From: Nematostella vectensis
Lineage: Eukaryota; Cnidaria; Anthozoa; Actiniaria; Edwardsiidae
DNA: 64,000 nucleotides
Assembly (NCBI RefSeq): GCF_932526225.1
Contig: NC_064035.1
Span: 2,169,501 to 2,233,500, forward strand
Direction: 5' to 3'
Shown: piece by piece, positions 22,641 to 61,500 of the stretch
Layout: the number at the start of each line of letters is the position of its first letter
Position numbering within the stretch: position 1 is the stretch's first letter
Made by a program: the position numbers and the translations under genes
The notes under the pieces: model-generated
Databases searched by the model: none
What the model saw: only the letters and a program-made list of their open reading frames with translations
What the model was told of the DNA's origin: nothing

Positions 22641-23319
22641 TGCAACCGAACTGTTGTTATTTCCGTTATCATTAACTTCCGGTCAATGTCACTTTCTGAT
22701 CGACAGCTGGGCATGTGTTTTGAGTTTTGTTTTAGATAATTCCGTAAACACTAGATAAAGTTACGTAGGAAGAAATCGGTACGAAAAATAAGATCGTATG
22801 AATTTAAAGTCACTACATTCATAGGGGAATAACGTGTGTAGTTTTCTTTATTATCGTGCAATAGTATGAAATTACTAGTGCGGGCGTGGCTCTAATATTT
22901 CTTAACGTTTCTGTATAGTGCTCTACCTCCTACCCCAATATGGGACCCTTTCCATCTTTGTCCCATGAAAAAATTAGTCTGACGGCAGTACCCTATTCTA
23001 CCGAATTTACTCCGTTTCGTTTTGTGTCTAGCGGTCACACTCGTATGTATTAGACACCCTTCACCTTTCACTACAAAAGGTATTTTTCGGTTACGATAAA
23101 TGGGCGAAGTTTGCGTTTACCATCTGTCATGGACTCCCTGTGGTACTGCATATCTCAGCGGAGGCTGTCTATTTAATATGCGCTTCGGTTCTACATGGTA
23201 ACATGTTTTGCGCATCACATTCCAACATGGCGGCATTCTCTAGGTTTTTCGGTTGCCCTAACTTGACAGGGTAAAAAACTACTCTTGACTTCGATCCGAA
23301 AACTGTACCTCATATTGAG

Positions 23320-35686
<12,367 letters not shown>

Positions 35687-35705
35687 CTTATGCTATTGAG
35701 CCTGA

Positions 35706-35711
35706 AATAAA
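35706..35711 (+). promoter_or_regulatory. DDX42 polyadenylation signal AATAAA
   Basis: AATAAA lies 20 bp after the DDX42 stop. Two further AATAAA words follow within degenerate repeats of CATGTGGNCACGTGA-type sequence (35730-35950). Confidence 0.55.
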
Positions 35712-36061
35712 CATCTGACTGTTTCGCCATGTGGACACGTGACGACCCTGGAACACGGGCACGCTACAGCTGTCAGATTAAAATAAACCTCACGCCATGT
35801 CACGCCATGTGGTCGCGTGATAATGCTTGGATACTGACTAGAGCTAGTCATGCGATGTGGCAGTGTGGTCGACAAATAACTATAGCTGGGCATCTTCAAA
35901 TAAAGCTGAAAGCTTCACTGTGCGGTCACGTTATGACGCTTAGATTCTAACTTGATTCATGAGAGAAGCCGCATGGCTTCATGTGGTAAGATGGGCACAA
36001 AACTCCAGTCATCGAGTTGTCGAGACGCATAACCAAAATATCGTGTCGAGATTCGGTGGAA

Positions 36062-36352
36062 TTGGACACCATAGTGACGTGAAATCCGTACCTTGGTGGC
36101 CATAGTGACGTGAAATCCGTACCTTGGCGGCCATAGTGACGTGAAATCCGTACCTTGGTGGCCATAGTGACGTGAAATCAGTACCTTGGTGGCCATAGTG
36201 ACGTGAAATCCGTACCTTGGTGGCCATAGTGACGTGAAATCCGTACCTTGGTGGCCATATTGACGTGAAATCCCTACCTTGGTGGCCATATTGACGTGAA
36301 ATCCGTAACTTGGTGGCCATAGTGACGTGAAATCCGTACCTTGGTGGCTAAA
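36062..36352. repeat. 31-bp tandem array, about 9 copies, between DDX42 and SLC11A
   Basis: The unit is GTGACGTGAAATCCGTACCT-TGGTGGCCATA with few substitutions. It is stop-free on the minus strand in all three frames, which explains the overlapping open frames there. Each unit holds TGACGTGA, a CRE-like word. From 36352 to 37900 there is no clear gene. Confidence 0.9.
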
Positions 36353-36756
36353 ATGTGGCGAAGGCTGTACCAGAAAATGGGTCTGAAAATACCAATATTA
36401 TGTCCCACTAGTTGACGTCATTCTTTGTAGAAGCAAAAATGAAAATTCATGTACTATTATAAAACACAACTAACTGTAGCGTTTTCCATTGTATTCTCAA
36501 ATTTTAAGAGCAGATTACAAAAAATAAACCTTAATTACTTTTTTTAGAGATCCAAGGTTTCTCCTAAGGGGTTTGGGCACCATTTCAGGGGTGGGAAGGG
36601 GGGGGGAAGGGGAATGAGGAAAGCCGAGGCAATTGTATTACTATAAAAACTATTGAAAAGCTGTAGAATAACCAGTCGGTCTTTGGAATTCCTCTTATAG
36701 ATTTTAATAAAACTTCCTTTAAGTGTCGACCAAGTACAATATCCTATAGCTTATTT

Positions 36757-36963
36757 GTTAAAAATTTCCCTGCGAACAGCACTTCGCGAATAGCGAATTT
36801 ACAACAGGTTCACCCCTCCGTTGCCATAGAAACAGCAATGTAAACACATGTTTAATTTTTATAAAGTTCATCCTTAGCTGCATGCCATGGCCAAATAGTT
36901 TGATGATCCGATCCCTGTAGCAGAAGATACGAGTTGTGATTGACAGGATGGTTGGGAATTCGG
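36757..36963. repeat. Dispersed repeat, copy in plus orientation
   Basis: This segment (ending TTGTGATTGACAGGATGGTTGGGAATTCGGGAAA) is matched in inverted orientation at 40180-40390 over about 200 bp, including CATGCCATGGCCA and GATCCCTGTAGCAG. Confidence 0.65.
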
Positions 36964-37346
36964 GAAAAAGAAATTCTCTACTCCCACGTGAGGCCTGGTA
37001 TGTTGCTCTTTACACCGAGTGGTCACATGACATAGTACGTGAGAGCCCCTTGTGAGGGCCCGTGTTTTGAGCATTCCTGAGTGATTGAGGCGTTCCAGTC
37101 GATAAGTTTCGCAAGCCCCGCTAATATAAAGGTAATCTCATATATATTCATTATCAGAATAAACTGACTTTCTATTGTTTGCTAGAAAATAGATTGGGGT
37201 ATTTGTATGTGGATCTCGAGGGATCCGAGCCTCGTATAAATTATACCTCTTCCACCAATAACCACGTCTTACCTATGTGTGTTATTTAACATAGGCAATT
37301 TAGGTCGTTCCTGTTGTTAACCCTATTCCGTTAACTCCGAGTTTAG

Positions 37347-37691
37347 CTACACGACAATGGAAGAGTCTAATTTCCAAAACTCTACTGGCAAAGTTGATGT
37401 ACCAAGCAGCAAACAGGGTAAAGTATGAACGAGTCGCATTACGTAAACGCCTTCTTCACTTGCGACTTTGCGCAATTCACGTACCATAACAACCTTTAAA
37501 GAAGATACCCTATAACCCCAGAATACTGTGCGGATAGTTACTACATCTGACCTTATGTGTCGTTCATATGGTTCGCTAAAGCTCTCTACTCTAACCTTTT
37601 GACGCCACTTGTTATGAGAGTGTTGCATGTCGCGTGGCGGATCTGTCATAACAACACAATCTAGAATTTGGTATGTGCCGATGAACAATTT
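37347..37691 (-). other. Unassigned 113-codon ORF or exon
   Basis: An open frame begins right after a good acceptor on the minus strand (CTTTTTTTTAG at about 37692) and codes MFIGTYQILDCVVMTDPP and onward. I do not recognise the product, and no partner exon was found. It could be chance. Confidence 0.2.
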
Positions 37692-37918
37692 CTAAAAAAA
37701 AGACATAAAGGGTGAAGAGTTCTTTTACTGCTTTATTTGTTCAGCTGTAAGTATAATTTTCTTCATTTTGCCGGCAGAGTGTTACGTAAATCACTAGAGT
37801 TTCCGGCGCTCGAAACTTTGGCCAATCAGATAACTGGTAAGAAAGCGTTTTGAACATACTCGTGTTCTTAGAATCGATATGATTGGTTCAATGTATGTCT
37901 TCGTTGGAGAGGGCCACC

Positions 37919-52288
<14,370 letters not shown>

Positions 52289-52349
52289 TTATTCCTTCTG
52301 GTTAACCAATTTATATAATTGCGCAATCACAAATTGTTAAAATTATCTG

Positions 52350-52355
52350 AATAAA
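52350..52355 (+). promoter_or_regulatory. SLC11A polyadenylation signal AATAAA
   Basis: AATAAA lies 61 bp after the stop codon. From here to 53160 I see no gene. Confidence 0.55.
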
Positions 52356-53159
52356 TGGAACTTGATTTGATAATAAATTGTACTCAGCTTTGATATAGAT
52401 ATTTGATCCCTTCTTGGTTGCGACCCACGTAACCCAATAGGATAGCTTCCACCCTTTCTACCCGTTTTCCTGTACCCCCACCCCACACTCATTCCCACAC
52501 AACTGGCTACACCGCATTCCATCTGATACCACTAACCTAAAATACCGTACCGCTTCAGTGACGTATAACCAAGGCGCATAGCCAGGATTTGCCGCGAGTG
52601 AAACGCAGACAGATATCATTTTCAAACGATTCGGTATATCTTTAACAAAGAGTGACCACTTGGCAGTCGAGGAGGTTCGCGCGGCCTCTGTGCCCTCCCT
52701 ACACTTTCATTGAGCCGAAACACGGGCTACTGCGGCCAGCCACAATGGCTTGGATATTATCAATATTTATTACCACCAAAGAGGGCAAGGGTTAAAGTGG
52801 AGAATATTAGCATCCATTTCGTTGATTTTTCATTTAAACAATCCTTACCATTAACTATTTGTCACATCGTTGTATCGAAACGTCTATTCTAGCACAGGAA
52901 ATTAGCATTTCCTCCGCACATATCCTGATAAGCTGCGATGTGTGAATCCCTTTCATGTCGGAACGCCGTCATAATTTCCGGGAGACTTTTCGCGGTTTAT
53001 GAACAAAACAGATCTGATACGAAAGGAATGTCGACTTAAAAATAAATAGATCTTAGCGAAAAAAAGCAGCGGACTAAACTCTAGACAAATGAATACTTGC
53101 TGAACCGAAATTCCGGATCTCCTTCAGGTACACCAGCATTGTAACGCTTCTTTGAGCGC

Positions 53160-53562
53160 CGTTGTGTTACGCGTGACGTCACGTCGCTGACCTATCCCAC
53201 TATGCCCTAGGGGTAGGGGTCTGCACTACCGGACTGCGTTCCTGTGACCAAGATGTGACAGAAAAGAGCAGCAAATTGTTTCTGATTTGACGGTTTTGTG
53301 TGTTTTAGGAAAGGAAAAAAGTCTCACAAGTGTCTTATCGAGGAACTCTCTGGAATTTGGTCGTGTTATAGTGAAGAAATGTTACAATGTGGGGAAATTA
53401 ACTGAATTCGACGAGATATTTCTATATACAGAGATCGTAACAGAGAATTCAACCGGTTTCTGGATCAAAACATGTCTCATATTGGGACGATCTGCTCTGG
53501 ATTGCTCAACGATTTTTCACCCGTGAGAAAGGGTCAATATTATGACTTTTAGAACTCGAAAG
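53160..53562 (+). promoter_or_regulatory. Possible promoter and untranslated exon of the PLEKHG-type gene
   Basis: A perfect palindromic CRE (TGACGTCA, 53174-53181) lies in a CpG-rich stretch, followed by a weak donor-like site CGAAAG|GTAGGT (about 53561). The next acceptor in the gene is at 55504, so a spliced 5' UTR is expected upstream. A 79-codon ORF here (53287-53526) is probably chance. From 53570 to 55500 nothing else is seen. Confidence 0.3.
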
Positions 53563-55523
53563 GTAGGTTGGCTTTGCCCTGAAGATTACCTAGTAGTAAA
53601 CAATCGTTTTAGGGTGGCGGGAGGTTGATTTCTAGATAATATTTTGAATGTTTTCTTTTCGTGTGGTAATGCTGATTAAAGGTCATAGCAAGGAAACTAT
53701 GCTAAATGCTATTGTTTTCGGCTTCTTAGAATAAAATTTTATCAGGTTTTGTAAATGGCTAATACAGTTTTTCTGTGAGGTAGTTGTTTTGTAAAGTATA
53801 GGGTGTTTTGAGTAACAAAGAGTAACGCATGTTAGACGAGGTGTTCAGCTGTTTGTACACAAAAAGGGTGAAATTCTGTCTAGTCGAAAGTTGATTTTTC
53901 AACGCTTTTGAATGTTGAAACTGACGATATAAACCCTACCCCAAAAGGAAGTGCGTTACAACTTGATATTTTACCAGATTATTTCCTCCTAGAGTTAATC
54001 CTTGTTATAAAGTTTGCGTTTTGTTGACAATCAAACCGATCCCACAATGAGAAATAATCTCACTCAGCATCGGAATGATTGTCTCGAATAACTTCACTAT
54101 CCTTTGATTTGATAGTTATTTTAATTTCACAACTATTGTTTAACGAATTTCATGCTCTATTATGTGTTTTCATTTAGCAGCTGTTGGATTAGAAAAAAGC
54201 ATCTCCATTGATCTCAAATACTAATATTCGTCTAGTGGCTGTGTAGTTAATGCCTTTACGAAACTTTTATTTTTATTTCAAATCAAATCATGAAACATGT
54301 AAAGAAATTACTCACTCAATTGCGACATTATATGCGCTATAACATGCCTCAGTGTGAATTCATGACTTTTGTTCTAACCTATTTATTATGATTGATTTTT
54401 CGCGTGCAGCTATACGGGGTTGTTATCATGAGCGAAATCAAATACAAATATTTTGTTTCTGTTTTCGTACCGATTGAGTTATCATCATGTCGTGTGTTCA
54501 TTTATTTATCCTTAAGCTTATTTCCGAGGTCCTGTTGCGACTGTCTCTTGAATTTTTGTCATTATTATTATTATTTTTATTTAAAATAATGCGAAATCAC
54601 AAACATGCTTTCTTGCTCGGAAAGCAATTTCGTGGTCAAGAAAGCCATTCGACTGTTGCGGATTTTTTTTTAAATAAACTATGTCAGAACTATGTCACCG
54701 AGGGGTTGCGGTTGTAAGGTCTGTTTTCTTTGATTGACAAAATACTTATCTGAAATAGAGCATGAAGCGTGTAATAATGTCTTTTGTCATGGTTTTCGCG
54801 TTTCCCTCAATTTCCTGAGCTGAAAGAAACTGAATGTGCTTGACCTAGATAACCTAATTGTGGGATGATACAGTAATAATAATATGATTATTAATAATAA
54901 TATGATTATTGCTTGATTGTGATTGCAATGCACTGTAACTAAAGCACTGCATTATATGAAACAGACACTTGACACAAGCTTTCGGCAGTCTGATCATAAT
55001 ATAAGTCTTTTGTTCTCTTTGATTCAAATTATTATGGAGTTGATGCAGATAATGCAAAACGAGCTAGCTGTGTTTTTACTCACTTGACTTATAGTGTTTT
55101 CCATAATTAGTCTTCAGCTACAAAATTTTGTTTTCTTTATTCTCGTCCCTAGATAATTGTTACCATTATGTGTGCATTCAAAACAAATGTATAAATAAAT
55201 ATTATTTTTTTTGTATATATTGCTAATGCTTTTTAGTGCCAATTTGTTGACTGATTATAATATTTTTTACCTATATGATGGGGGATTTTTCTAAGTGCAT
55301 TGCTCAGAAAATAATTTTAACTTAATCTGTTTTCCATTTAAACATATCTTTTTTAAGCTAAATTTAATGCCTACTTCCGCAGTAGCTGATCATTTTTTTC
55401 TTCTTACTGGTGTGAGGTACTGATTCTGATATTTTTTTTTATAAAGATGTCAATAATTATAATCAAAAAGCATTTTTTTCATTTGTTTGTTTGTTTGTTT
55501 TCAGGTCAAAGGTTTGAAATACT

Positions 55524-58500
55524 ATGTCAACTCTTGTAAGCATCTTCAGCCCAAGGGAGAGAATAAGTAAGTGATCAAGTGTTTATGTTGCTTTTTGGCA
55601 AAATGACTTATTGAGCAGATATACTTTTTGTTTCTTAAACGAATAAATAGATGAATACGAAATAAATTACCGTCAAGCTATTTAATACAATAAGAAATAT
55701 TTCTTTTGTTTTATTCAAGTGAACCATTGGCTTTGCACATTTAAATTAATGATATAATGCTATATCTACAGAAATGCCACCTGATTCAACAACAAGTCCA
55801 GACAGTCCTTCAAAGAAGTCAGCATTAAAATGGCCTAATGGGGACACAGCATTTTCTCGAAGGCCTTCTAAGAAAAAGATTAAGTGGTCTGCAGATAAGA
55901 AGCCAAGTCAAGATGATGGCGATGCTAATAAACCAAAGACAGTGAAGGAGGCACTGGCATCGGCCTCAGCCCCACTATTGAGTGGGAAACTCAGAGATGA
56001 GACTTGTGCAATGAAAAATAGTTCGCCTGAACCTGAGGATTCTGGTGATAATGATATCGATAGCTCCCCCTCATCACCTCGTATTTCATCTGCATTGTCA
56101 GAGGACGAGTGTAGTCCTTCCACTCCTAACATCTCTTTGTCAGACAGATCTCAACTGAACCAGTCTATTTGTGTTGTCCAAGAGATTGTTGCAACAGAAA
56201 GACAATATGTCAGGGACCTTCAAGACATTATTGAGGTACATTTTTTTTATCTTATGGCTTACAATGAGGGTAAAAATCAATAAATTTAGATCAACAGTTG
56301 TAGCACAGCTTGCATTCTTAATGGATGCACATGCATGTACACAAAGGTATGTACAGTGGGTACCCCCTTGGCCGCAGAAAAATTGTTAATTTATCATTAA
56401 TTTATATATTTTTTCAAGATATGATAGCAATTAATTCCCCCCCCCCCCCCCCCCCCCCGCCCCAACCTACCCAATCCTGGGTACCCACCTCATGTATCTG
56501 TATAATCCCTGTGTTATATATAATTTTTATTCTATCTTTTTTGCTTTTTTTTTTCTAGGGGTATCTTGTTCACATGCGTAAAAATGATGCACCTGTCACC
56601 AAAGAGAAAGTTAGTGACCTGTTTATGAACATTGAAGAAATCTACACTTTTAACAAGTAAGGAAAACTAACCTCAAGGTCATGTTTCTTAAGGGTGTTGG
56701 GACATTTCTCTGAAGGCTGTTGCGAAGGACACTTTGAAACGCTTTAAATCCGCCAAATATTTGTGAAATATAATCAATTAAGGTAATTATGGTTTTGATG
56801 ACGTCATCAGGCGGTGACGTCATCGCATGACGTCACAAAAAAAATTATATAATCTTTGGTGTTGAAGTATCTGCAATGATAAATGTAGTTTTATAATATT
56901 ATTTGTGAGAGTACCTACAAAGTTATGTATGCGTTTTGGATTCTGCCAAATAATAAAATTTTCGCACATTTTTAATTTTTATTTTTCCATTCTTTTTTGA
57001 ATAATTTCTTTATTTTTTTAAATATCAGAAAACTGATATGTAGTTTTGTGGACGGCAACTATTGAATATTCTTTGCCTAGAAAAATCGCGACCTGTCCAC
57101 TCTTCTCAAAGATTATAGAGTTGGAAACGCAAACCGGAAGTAGAATTATCTACGTATGCGCTATTGAGTATTGCGATAAAGCCTGGTTACAAATACGAAT
57201 GTGAAATAATTTTGTTATCAGAATATAGACTTTTCTCTCGCTTTTTAACAGTGAAATATGCATTGAAACAACTCTTTTTTTGCTTCAGCACTTCAGTTCG
57301 CTAAGTAGGTACCCTAGGTTAAAAATTATGCTCGCCTTTTTAATTTTATAGTATTTACTATTTTATTACGTTTTTCTTGCCAGTTTTGGCGCTTGTTTAC
57401 GAAACTAGGAATGTCAATTATTTTTTCCGCCATTCGATTTTCCTGCCTAAAAGTGCCAAATTCCCGAATGATTGTGCACGCGCCTAACAACAGAATCGCT
57501 CAGTAACGAGAAATGTCCCAACACCCTTAAACTCAAGTATATTAAGGCCTGGGTAGTTTGCTCTTAGCATCCAATATAACTTTTTGCCTTAAACTTTGTT
57601 AACATTGCCTTAAATTCATTCTTTTTGGCAAGATGATTAAAGTCGACGGCCTTAAAATTTTCGTAATGTTTTCTTGCTGGTGATGACGTCACATAATAGA
57701 TCTAGTGATAAAATAGTTTTTTGCCTTTCCGTTGGTGGGTAAAACAGCTTTGACTTTATGTGTGTCATATGATAGCGTATCCAGCAGCGGATAATTTTTT
57801 GAAATATTGATTTGCAAAAGTCACGTGATCGGTTGGATGACGTCATCACTCAAAATAAAATATTACCAATCAGCTAACATTGCCGAGTTTGATGTTTTGA
57901 CCAAAAATGATGCATTTAAGGCAATGTTAACCCACTTTAAGGCAACTTTCAAAATTTCAACTGTTTTAGCTTAGTATCCAAGCCTTAACACACGTGAGAA
58001 AAGAGCCTGTAATAGGCTACGTCAGGCAAATTTGCTACCCCTCTCCTACTGGCATGACTTTGTTTTAATGTATAAATGCCTAAATGGACACTAAAATATT
58101 CCGTCCTCGCATTCCTTAAAACCATTGCCATCGCTAAGATCGTCCCGCCACAGGAGCAACCTTGATATAGCCAACCCCCTTTGTAAAACTAAGCTTTTTC
58201 AAAATTCATTTTTTAATCGAAATTTGAAGGTGTGGAATACACTCCCTGTAGATATACGCACTACGTCATAACTACCCTCTTTTAAAAACAAACTAGCAGT
58301 CAGATATAGCCAGGCGCTCCAAACTACTTTCAATGCCGAAAATGCAATTACGTGAAAATCAGTTTGTCCTAAGTGCTGCCTGGCTATTAGCCATTTAGAG
58401 TAGGGCTTTTTTAAATTACTTTTTCTTCATGTTTTCCTTCATTAGTCAATTATTTTTTCTTTTATTGTAAAGGGTTACACTTGAGTTGGAGTCGTGCTCT

Positions 58501-61500
58501 GTTGTGTCAACCTTACCGCTATTTCAATATGTGTTATTGTGGTAGAAGCCTTAAAAATAAATGAATGAATGAATGAATAAATTAATGAATAAATAAATGA
58601 ACCATAAACTGATAAATTGGGGTGCTGTATTGCTGTGACACTTGAAAACTATTTGCCTTTCTTAAAGGTAATTCTGGGAATTTCACAGCTCTTCCAGGGA
58701 GCAGGGGGACGAACTAGAAATAGTTACAACATAATAGTGTACCAGAAAAAAATAATGCTCAATAAAGTCATCAAAAAGAGGAGAGGATAGCCAAAAATCT
58801 AAATGATGAACTTTTTTATTTTTTAGGGAGTTTCTGGAAAATCTTGAAGATGCTGATGATGACCCTGTTGAGATTGCATATTGTTTTGTAAACAAGGTAT
58901 GGTGGAGTCACTAGATTCTATGGTTGAGAGTGTTGCATTATATATAGACAAAAGGTATTGCCCATGCTTTGTCAGTCACCCCCTCACCCCATTTTGTTAA
59001 AAAATGGGACAAAATGTTTTTAGAAATGCTTGGTATAATGGCTTGGGTAATATTTTTCAACTTATGCCCATTTTAAACTTGGCTGTTCATTCTTAGGGTT
59101 TGAAAACTATAAGGCTGGGGAGGCTGCCCACACAATAATACATGTCATCCTATTTTGTTATTGTCATTTTTTGCTGTTTATGTTTCAGGAGGCTGGGTTT
59201 GAAACCTACACAGAATACTGTACCAAATACCCAAAGTAAGTAGTCCAAGCATTATAAAATCAACTAGCATTGACATAGCCATATTTGCTTCAAGCATCCA
59301 GTAAGGTTTCTTGACTGTAAATACCCTAAATTTCCCTATCTGCGTCCTCTGTTAAAGTTCTAATACCAATCTTGAATGTGACTTCTATTTGTTCAGGTCA
59401 ATGGAGGTTCTTACTGACTGCACTCAACAAAAGGAAACTGCTGAATTTCTCCAGGTAGTTTATAGAAATATTGTAGTGTCCTTTTTGTCTGCCTTTTTCC
59501 TGCAAAGCCCCCATTTTTTCTTGTGTATTTGCTTGTCAGTTTATCTTTAAAACCCTGAAAATAGGTCTATATTTCTTAGACAACCTTGATTTATTTTTGA
59601 TATGAGCGTAAAAAGATATGAAATTGTGGCCAATGTAGTATTCCCATTTTTATCTCCATTTTGAGAGTATTGTTTGCTGAAGCAGGTTTTTTTATTAATT
59701 ATCAACCATAAATGTTAGATTTCTGTTTATTTTTGTCTTTCACACCACGTACTACATGAAACCAGAATACCAATGAACATGATTATTACTGAGTAACCCA
59801 TTTGGGTTATGTGTGTTTTATATATAGAAACTGCAGACAGATCTTGGACATCCCTTGCCCTTGGGCTCATACCTACTCAAACCAGTGCAGAGAATTTTGA
59901 AATACCATCTGTTATTGCAGGTAAAAAAGCTATGATGAGATTATGGTTTGTGGAAATGCCAATTCTATGATATTTACAATAACAATTCTAAAAGTTCTGC
60001 TCAACCCATTCTTTAGGTTATTAAGAAGCACTTTAACGAGCAGGAGGACCCAGATGGTTATGATGCTGTTTGTGTAAGTAATTTGCCCACTGCACAAGTA
60101 TTTGCTGAGCAAATAATTTAGCTAAGTTTAAAAAAGGTCAAGTCACAAAGATGTTTCTTTGGGGGGAGAGGGGCTGCTCTGAGGAAATGTTTCCCATGAT
60201 GGTGGTGGTTGGGTGGGGTCTATGGATTTTCTAGAATCACTCATTCCAAAAAGAGCAAAGCTTTGAAAATTAGTTTGAATATTTAACTACTTTGGGATGC
60301 TATTGTACGAGCTGGCTATGACGTTATAAAGTTGTCAATACAAAAGTTTTAACAAGCTAGATAGGAAGTCTATTTGGGGTTGCTGGAGGACTTTAACTAT
60401 GCATACCATACAGAATGATACATTATGTATTTAGTTAAGTGTGTATTTTTTAGGATGCTCTTGATGCGATGACTGCAATCGCCCAGTATATAAACGAAAT
60501 GAAACGCCAACATGAGGCTGCCCTTCATGTCCAGGTAATGTGATGCTTTTCCACAGGACTAGGGGTGTACTCTGTCTACATGGTGCAGGGAATGGGGGAG
60601 TTGAGGTAGGTACGACCCCAGTTCAGGGTTGATTTTAGAAAGGAATGGCTGATATCTGCCCCCAGACAAACCTTTTAGTTACAGCCTTGAGCAGGCATGT
60701 TCCCAGGATTGGGAACTGCGAGGGGGGTACACAGTCATAGGTATCATATGGAAAAAGCACAGTATTTGAATATTCCTTATTAAGTAATGACCCCCTTTTT
60801 GGCTGTTAGGGGGTTTGGCGTGCAGCCTGCATACCCCCTGTGTATGCGCCTGTTGAGGACTTATACACATCAAAATACAACACCTTCCCCCAGATGCCAC
60901 ATCCCCCTACCCCCTGAGCCAACTCTGCTTTACAATGACAAAATGTTTGTGTAAAGATGAAAATGTAGGAAATGTAATTCCAACTGCCAACTATCTTTGT
61001 AATCTCCTATTACAGGAAATTCAAAGTCAGCTCTCAGATTTTGAGGTAACTTTTCCCTGTGTATTTTGCTGTTGATTGGTTCCTGCGTAGTCTCACATTT
61101 TCGGTTTTTTTTCAGGGGCCTGACTTAACGACGTATGGAAACCTTATTCTTGAGGTAAATGGACAGTGCCCTTTACACACCGTGATATCATCAGAACCCC
61201 TTTCTCGCTCGCAGCTTTCGCCTCTTCTCTCGCTTCCGTCTCTGTTTCCTAGTTTCTACGTTTGCTGATAAAAAGTAGGCTTGAAAATGGGGATCCTCAC
61301 TTGTAGATAAACGCGCAAGCTAAACCAGTGCTATTTTATGACAAAGCCCACTATGACTTTCTTCTCTTTTGCTGTAGTTGCTATAGTTGAAATTGTAAAT
61401 GTGCTTCAAACTTCCATGATTAAAGCTGTAGCCATCATTACACTTTTTTACTCATTTTTCCCCCAGGACTCATTTCGCATGATGGGAACTCGGACTGAAA

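Noticed and set aside
35957..36320. Three overlapping minus-strand ORFs with a repeated peptide
   Set aside because: A 31-bp stop-free unit opens all three frames; no start context or splice support.
53287..53526. 79-codon ORF before the RhoGEF gene
   Set aside because: No recognisable product and not in frame with the leader exon; probably untranslated sequence.
60690..60855. Possible MITE with CAGGC ends in a RhoGEF intron
   Set aside because: Terminal similarity is weak (CAGGCATGTTCCCAGG against CAGGCGCATACACAGG) and no target duplication is seen.
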